Part shown: positions 61,113 through 64,000 of the stretch, in pieces
How the letters are laid out: each line of letters begins with the position of its first letter
Numbering within the stretch: the first letter of the stretch is position 1
Assembly (NCBI RefSeq): GCF_029101545.1
Contig: NZ_CP118866.1
Coordinates: 186,001-250,000, forward strand
Direction of reading: 5' to 3'
Length of the DNA stretch: 64,000 nt
DNA from: Amygdalobacter indicium
GTDB lineage: Bacteria > Bacillota > Clostridia > Saccharofermentanales > Fastidiosipilaceae
The notes under the pieces: model-generated
Seen by the model: only the letters and a program-made list of their open reading frames with translations
Database searches by the model: none
What the model was told of the DNA's origin: nothing
Translations under genes and position numbers: made by a program

Positions 61113-62843
61113 ATGAGATTTATTTTTAAGTACGTCAGAAATTATAAAAAAGAAGTGCTTTTTTGTCTAGGCGGAGCTATAGCTTTAGTTGCAATTCTGC
61201 TGGGATTGCCACTGCTTTTAGCCGAATTCATCGATAAAGGAATTATTTTGCATGATGAAAAAATTCTGCAGGCGACAATTGTTAAAATGACGGTACTGGT
61301 TGTCGGCAGCTCGATTTTTCTTTTGCTTTCACGTTACGGTCTGGCAACTCTGTCTTCCGGTGTCACGCGGGATATTCGCAACGATGTTTATCAAAAAATG
61401 ATTAACCTGTCACAGCACGAGTTTCAGGAGTTCGGCGTATCAACGCTCAGCAACCGGATAACTACCGATGCTTTTATTATTTTGCAGTTTGTGCAGAATA
61501 TTTTCGGATTGGGATTGACGGCACCGTTGGTGATGCTTTTTGCGATCGGGATGATTGCCGAAATTTCTTTGCCTTTGGGTTTACAGCTTCTGCCGACTTT
61601 GCCGGTTTTCGTTTTGATGATTTGGCTTTTAAGCAAAGTAACTTTGCCTATTTCCGGCGAATCTCAGAAAACTATTGATGATATTAACCGGAATCAAAGA
61701 GAGGCAATTCGCAGCTTGCGAGTCGTTCGGGCCTTTAATCGGCAAGATTATGTCGCCGAGAAATTTGCGCTGATCAATGAACGTTATCGCTGCTTAACCG
61801 CGAAACTTTTCAAGATTCTGGCCGTACCGCCGGCAGCTGCCTGGCTGATTATCGATCTTTCGCTTATTTTGGTTATTTTTTCCGGGGCGCAATTTATCTC
61901 TTACGGCGACTTGCAATTGGGTGACTTGGTTGCTTTTATTCAATATGTCATGGAGGCTTTATTCTCTATTGCCTTATTTATTAACGTTATAATAATGTAT
62001 CCGAAAGCTATGGTTTCGGCCGACCGCCTGCGGGAGGTACTGGAGACTGAAATTTCAATTAAAAATTGTGCCGCCCCGATTATGGCGACGGATAATTCGG
62101 GCAGATTGGAATTCAGGAATGTGAATTTCATCTATCCCGATGCGCAGGAGCCGGTTTTGCGCAATATAAGCTTTACGGTTAATCCGGGAGAAACTGTGGC
62201 CTTTATCGGTTCTACAGGCTCCGGCAAGTCGACTATTGTGAAACTTATTCCCCGTTTCTATGATGTTTCCGACGGCGAAATTTTGTTGGACGGAATTAAT
62301 ATTAAAGACCTTGATTTACATGTTTTACGGGCAAAAATCGGTTATACGCCGCAAAAGGCCAATTTGTTCACCGGGGAAATACAGGATAACTTGAAATTCG
62401 GTTATGAATTTGCCGGAATAAACGATATGTTGTATGCCGTTGATATAGCACAGGCACGGGAATTTATCGACAAAACGCCGGAGGGGTTTGAAACTTATCT
62501 GTCCGAAGGCGGCAATAATCTTTCCGGCGGGCAAAAGCAACGCTTATCTATAGCCCGTTCGATTATCGGCGAGCATGAAGTTTATATTTTCGACGATTCG
62601 TTTTCCGCTTTGGATTATAAAACCGATGCTCAGGTGCGCAAATCTTTGCATGAACGTATAAAAAACGCTTCAACAATTATTGTGGCGCAGAGAATTGCGA
62701 CAATAATGCAGGCGGACAAAATAATCGTTCTGGATCGCGGTACCATTGCCGCTCAGGGTCGGCACGAGGAGCTTTTACAAACATCGCAATTATACAGAGA
62801 AATTGCACACTCACAGTTAAGCGAGGAGGAATTAAATGCCTAA
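61113..62843 (+). CDS. ABC exporter half-transporter, degenerate-site partner
   Basis: The 576-residue protein has six membrane helices (about 1-310), then an ATPase domain with Walker A GSTGSGKST, signature LSGGQKQRLSIARS, Walker B VYIFDDSFSALD and an AQR switch. The residue after the Walker B Asp is Asp, not the catalytic Glu, as in the degenerate half of heterodimeric exporters (BmrC, LmrC, TM287). The next gene overlaps by eight bases and is its partner. Likely substrates are drugs or lipids. Confidence 0.9.
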   Translation: MRFIFKYVRNYKKEVLFCLGGAIALVAILLGLPLLLAEFIDKGIILHDEKILQATIVKMTVLVVGSSIFLLLSRYGLATLSSGVTRDIRNDVYQKMINLSQHEFQEFGVSTLSNRITTDAFIILQFVQNIFGLGLTAPLVMLFAIGMIAEISLPLGLQLLPTLPVFVLMIWLLSKVTLPISGESQKTIDDINRNQREAIRSLRVVRAFNRQDYVAEKFALINERYRCLTAKLFKILAVPPAAAWLIIDLSLILVIFSGAQFISYGDLQLGDLVAFIQYVMEALFSIALFINVIIMYPKAMVSADRLREVLETEISIKNCAAPIMATDNSGRLEFRNVNFIYPDAQEPVLRNISFTVNPGETVAFIGSTGSGKSTIVKLIPRFYDVSDGEILLDGINIKDLDLHVLRAKIGYTPQKANLFTGEIQDNLKFGYEFAGINDMLYAVDIAQAREFIDKTPEGFETYLSEGGNNLSGGQKQRLSIARSIIGEHEVYIFDDSFSALDYKTDAQVRKSLHERIKNASTIIVAQRIATIMQADKIIVLDRGTIAAQGRHEELLQTSQLYREIAHSQLSEEELNA

Positions 62844-64000
62844 TTCGAAGGGAATAATGCGCAAGCTTGCCAAATATATTTTTCAATACAAATTACGTTT
62901 GTTTATTTCGTTGACCTGCGTTTTGCTTATGACCGTCTCAAGTGTTTTGCAGCCTTATATTATCGGTCTGGCCATTACCGGCATCGGGAAAGACCTGATG
63001 GAGGTGCATGCGGGCTTGCGTAGCGGCATTGACTTCCGCTATTTAGGAAAAATTTTATTGCTTATTTTTTTTAACGGAATAATAAATGTTCTGACCAATT
63101 TTTTCAGCCTTTCACTTATGGCGGATATTGTGCAGAAAGCGATGCGGGATTTAAGGCGGGATATCTCGCTGAAAATAAACAGAATTGCCGTCAGTTATTT
63201 TGACAGCAATAAATTGGGCGATATTCTTTCCCGGGTAACCAATGATGTTGATACTATTTCCAATGCCTTACAGCAGGGGGCGGTCAATATCATGCTGAAT
63301 ATTTTGTCCATTCTTGCGTCCATCTTGATGATGACTATATTTTCGCTGAAGTTTTCCTTGCTGATTTTAGCGGCTATTCTGCTCAACTTTTTGTTGGGAA
63401 AATATATCATAAAATTTTCTCAGCCGATTTTTCAAAAGCAGGCCAATGCTTTGGGCTCACTTTTCGGTTTCGTGCAGGAGCAGCTTTCCGGGCAGGCGGA
63501 AATTTGTGCGTTTAATAAGGAGCAACTCTCGTTTGAGGTTTTTGTGCAGAAAAATAAAAAATTGTTTCTGCTCGGCCGTAATTCCACCTTTTTCTCGCAG
63601 ATAATAAGTCCTCTGAGCTCTTTGGTGCTGAATTTGGCGTATATTGTTGTTTTTTATATAGGTGCGAAAATGGTTTATGCCGGTCTCTTTACAATCGGTA
63701 ATTTGCAGGCTTTTATTTCTTATGTCGGCAATATCAAGGGAGCAATTAACAGTTCTACCGGTTTGATTCCGTTGCTGCAGGCCGCTTCGGCTTCCGGTAA
63801 AAGAATTTTCGATTTCCTGGAAACGCAGGAGATGCCGTCGGAGCTGCAGTGTGAAAAATTGCCGCAGAAGGTGAACGGGGCGGTAGAATTTCGCCATGTC
63901 GCTTTCGGTTATCGTCAGGATAAAAAGTTGATGCGGGATGTTTCTTTCAAGGTAAATCCGGGTGAAAAAGTCGCTATTGTCGGGCCGACGGGCGCCGGTA
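62836..64000 (+). CDS. ABC exporter half-transporter, partner (right-truncated)
   Basis: The gene starts at ATG 62836 (MPNSKGIMRKLAKYI), with GAGGAGG upstream inside the previous gene. Six membrane helices follow, then the start of the ATPase domain (VEFRHVAFGYRQDKKLMRDV) and Walker A up to GPTGAG, where the window ends. About 388 residues are seen out of an expected 590-620. With the previous gene it forms a heterodimeric multidrug-type exporter. Confidence 0.9.
   Translation, partial: MPNSKGIMRKLAKYIFQYKLRLFISLTCVLLMTVSSVLQPYIIGLAITGIGKDLMEVHAGLRSGIDFRYLGKILLLIFFNGIINVLTNFFSLSLMADIVQKAMRDLRRDISLKINRIAVSYFDSNKLGDILSRVTNDVDTISNALQQGAVNIMLNILSILASILMMTIFSLKFSLLILAAILLNFLLGKYIIKFSQPIFQKQANALGSLFGFVQEQLSGQAEICAFNKEQLSFEVFVQKNKKLFLLGRNSTFFSQIISPLSSLVLNLAYIVVFYIGAKMVYAGLFTIGNLQAFISYVGNIKGAINSSTGLIPLLQAASASGKRIFDFLETQEMPSELQCEKLPQKVNGAVEFRHVAFGYRQDKKLMRDVSFKVNPGEKVAIVGPTGAG

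Overview
The window comes from a low-to-mid-GC Gram-positive anaerobe of the Clostridia type. The grounds are Na+-dependent citrate fermentation, a PadR/DUF1700/DUF4097 operon, LytTR/DUF3021, strong Shine-Dalgarno sites, and many secreted proteins with Gram-positive C-terminal anchors. The combination recalls the Mageeibacillus/Fastidiosipila group of vaginal and gut Clostridia, but that placement is inference only. Two compositions are visible: an AT-rich accessory block at about 1-11.7 kb, plus an AT-rich island at 30.2-31.2 kb, against more GC-balanced core DNA elsewhere.

The accessory block (1-11.7 kb) is a graveyard of mobile DNA. It holds a cut-off ECF-type ATPase, a DUF4143 ATPase tail, a RelB/DinJ antitoxin joined to a decapitated RelE/ParE-type toxin, an intact-looking Panacea toxin-antitoxin pair with a third unknown gene, a broken HsdS, an XRE/membrane-protein pair with its own promoter, operator and terminator, a beheaded large serine recombinase, two RlmD-like 3' ends that look like att-site scars on either side of an S66 peptidase, a second recombinase tail, a broken Fic gene, a SAP-domain protein, a Nudix hydrolase, and a frameshifted EndoU toxin with a likely immunity gene.

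From 11.8 to 30.2 kb lie envelope and surface genes: a YcxB-like membrane protein, four large secreted proteins (LRR and Listeria-Bacteroides repeats), three small regulatory operons (PadR, LytTR/DUF3021, XRE), a TetR gene next to oleate hydratase, and a divergent LysR/Na+-symporter pair. Two more secreted proteins lie at 55 and 60 kb. All six end in an unusual V-[AGS]-KTGE motif, a hydrophobic stretch and basic residues, where LPXTG would be expected. At 30.2 kb an AbiF-like abortive infection gene follows a short hairpin RNA candidate.

From 31.4 to 42.4 kb there is an expanded iron-uptake cluster: FTR1 permease, P19/Tp34 lipoprotein, DUF2318 membrane protein, two FtsX-like permeases and an ATPase in the order known from Campylobacter. 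A DUF4418 protein, a second permease/ATPase pair and a peptide-type solute-binding lipoprotein follow.

From 42.4 to 54.9 kb is a citrate fermentation island: citC, birA, bioY, citG, citX, citDEF, a 2HCT citrate symporter, a four-subunit Na+-pumping oxaloacetate decarboxylase and a GntR regulator. The biotin ligase and biotin transporter embedded in it fit the need to biotinylate the decarboxylase carrier. The rest holds a TetR-controlled membrane gene pair, asnA, tRNA-Ala(CGC) and a heterodimeric ABC exporter cut by the right edge.
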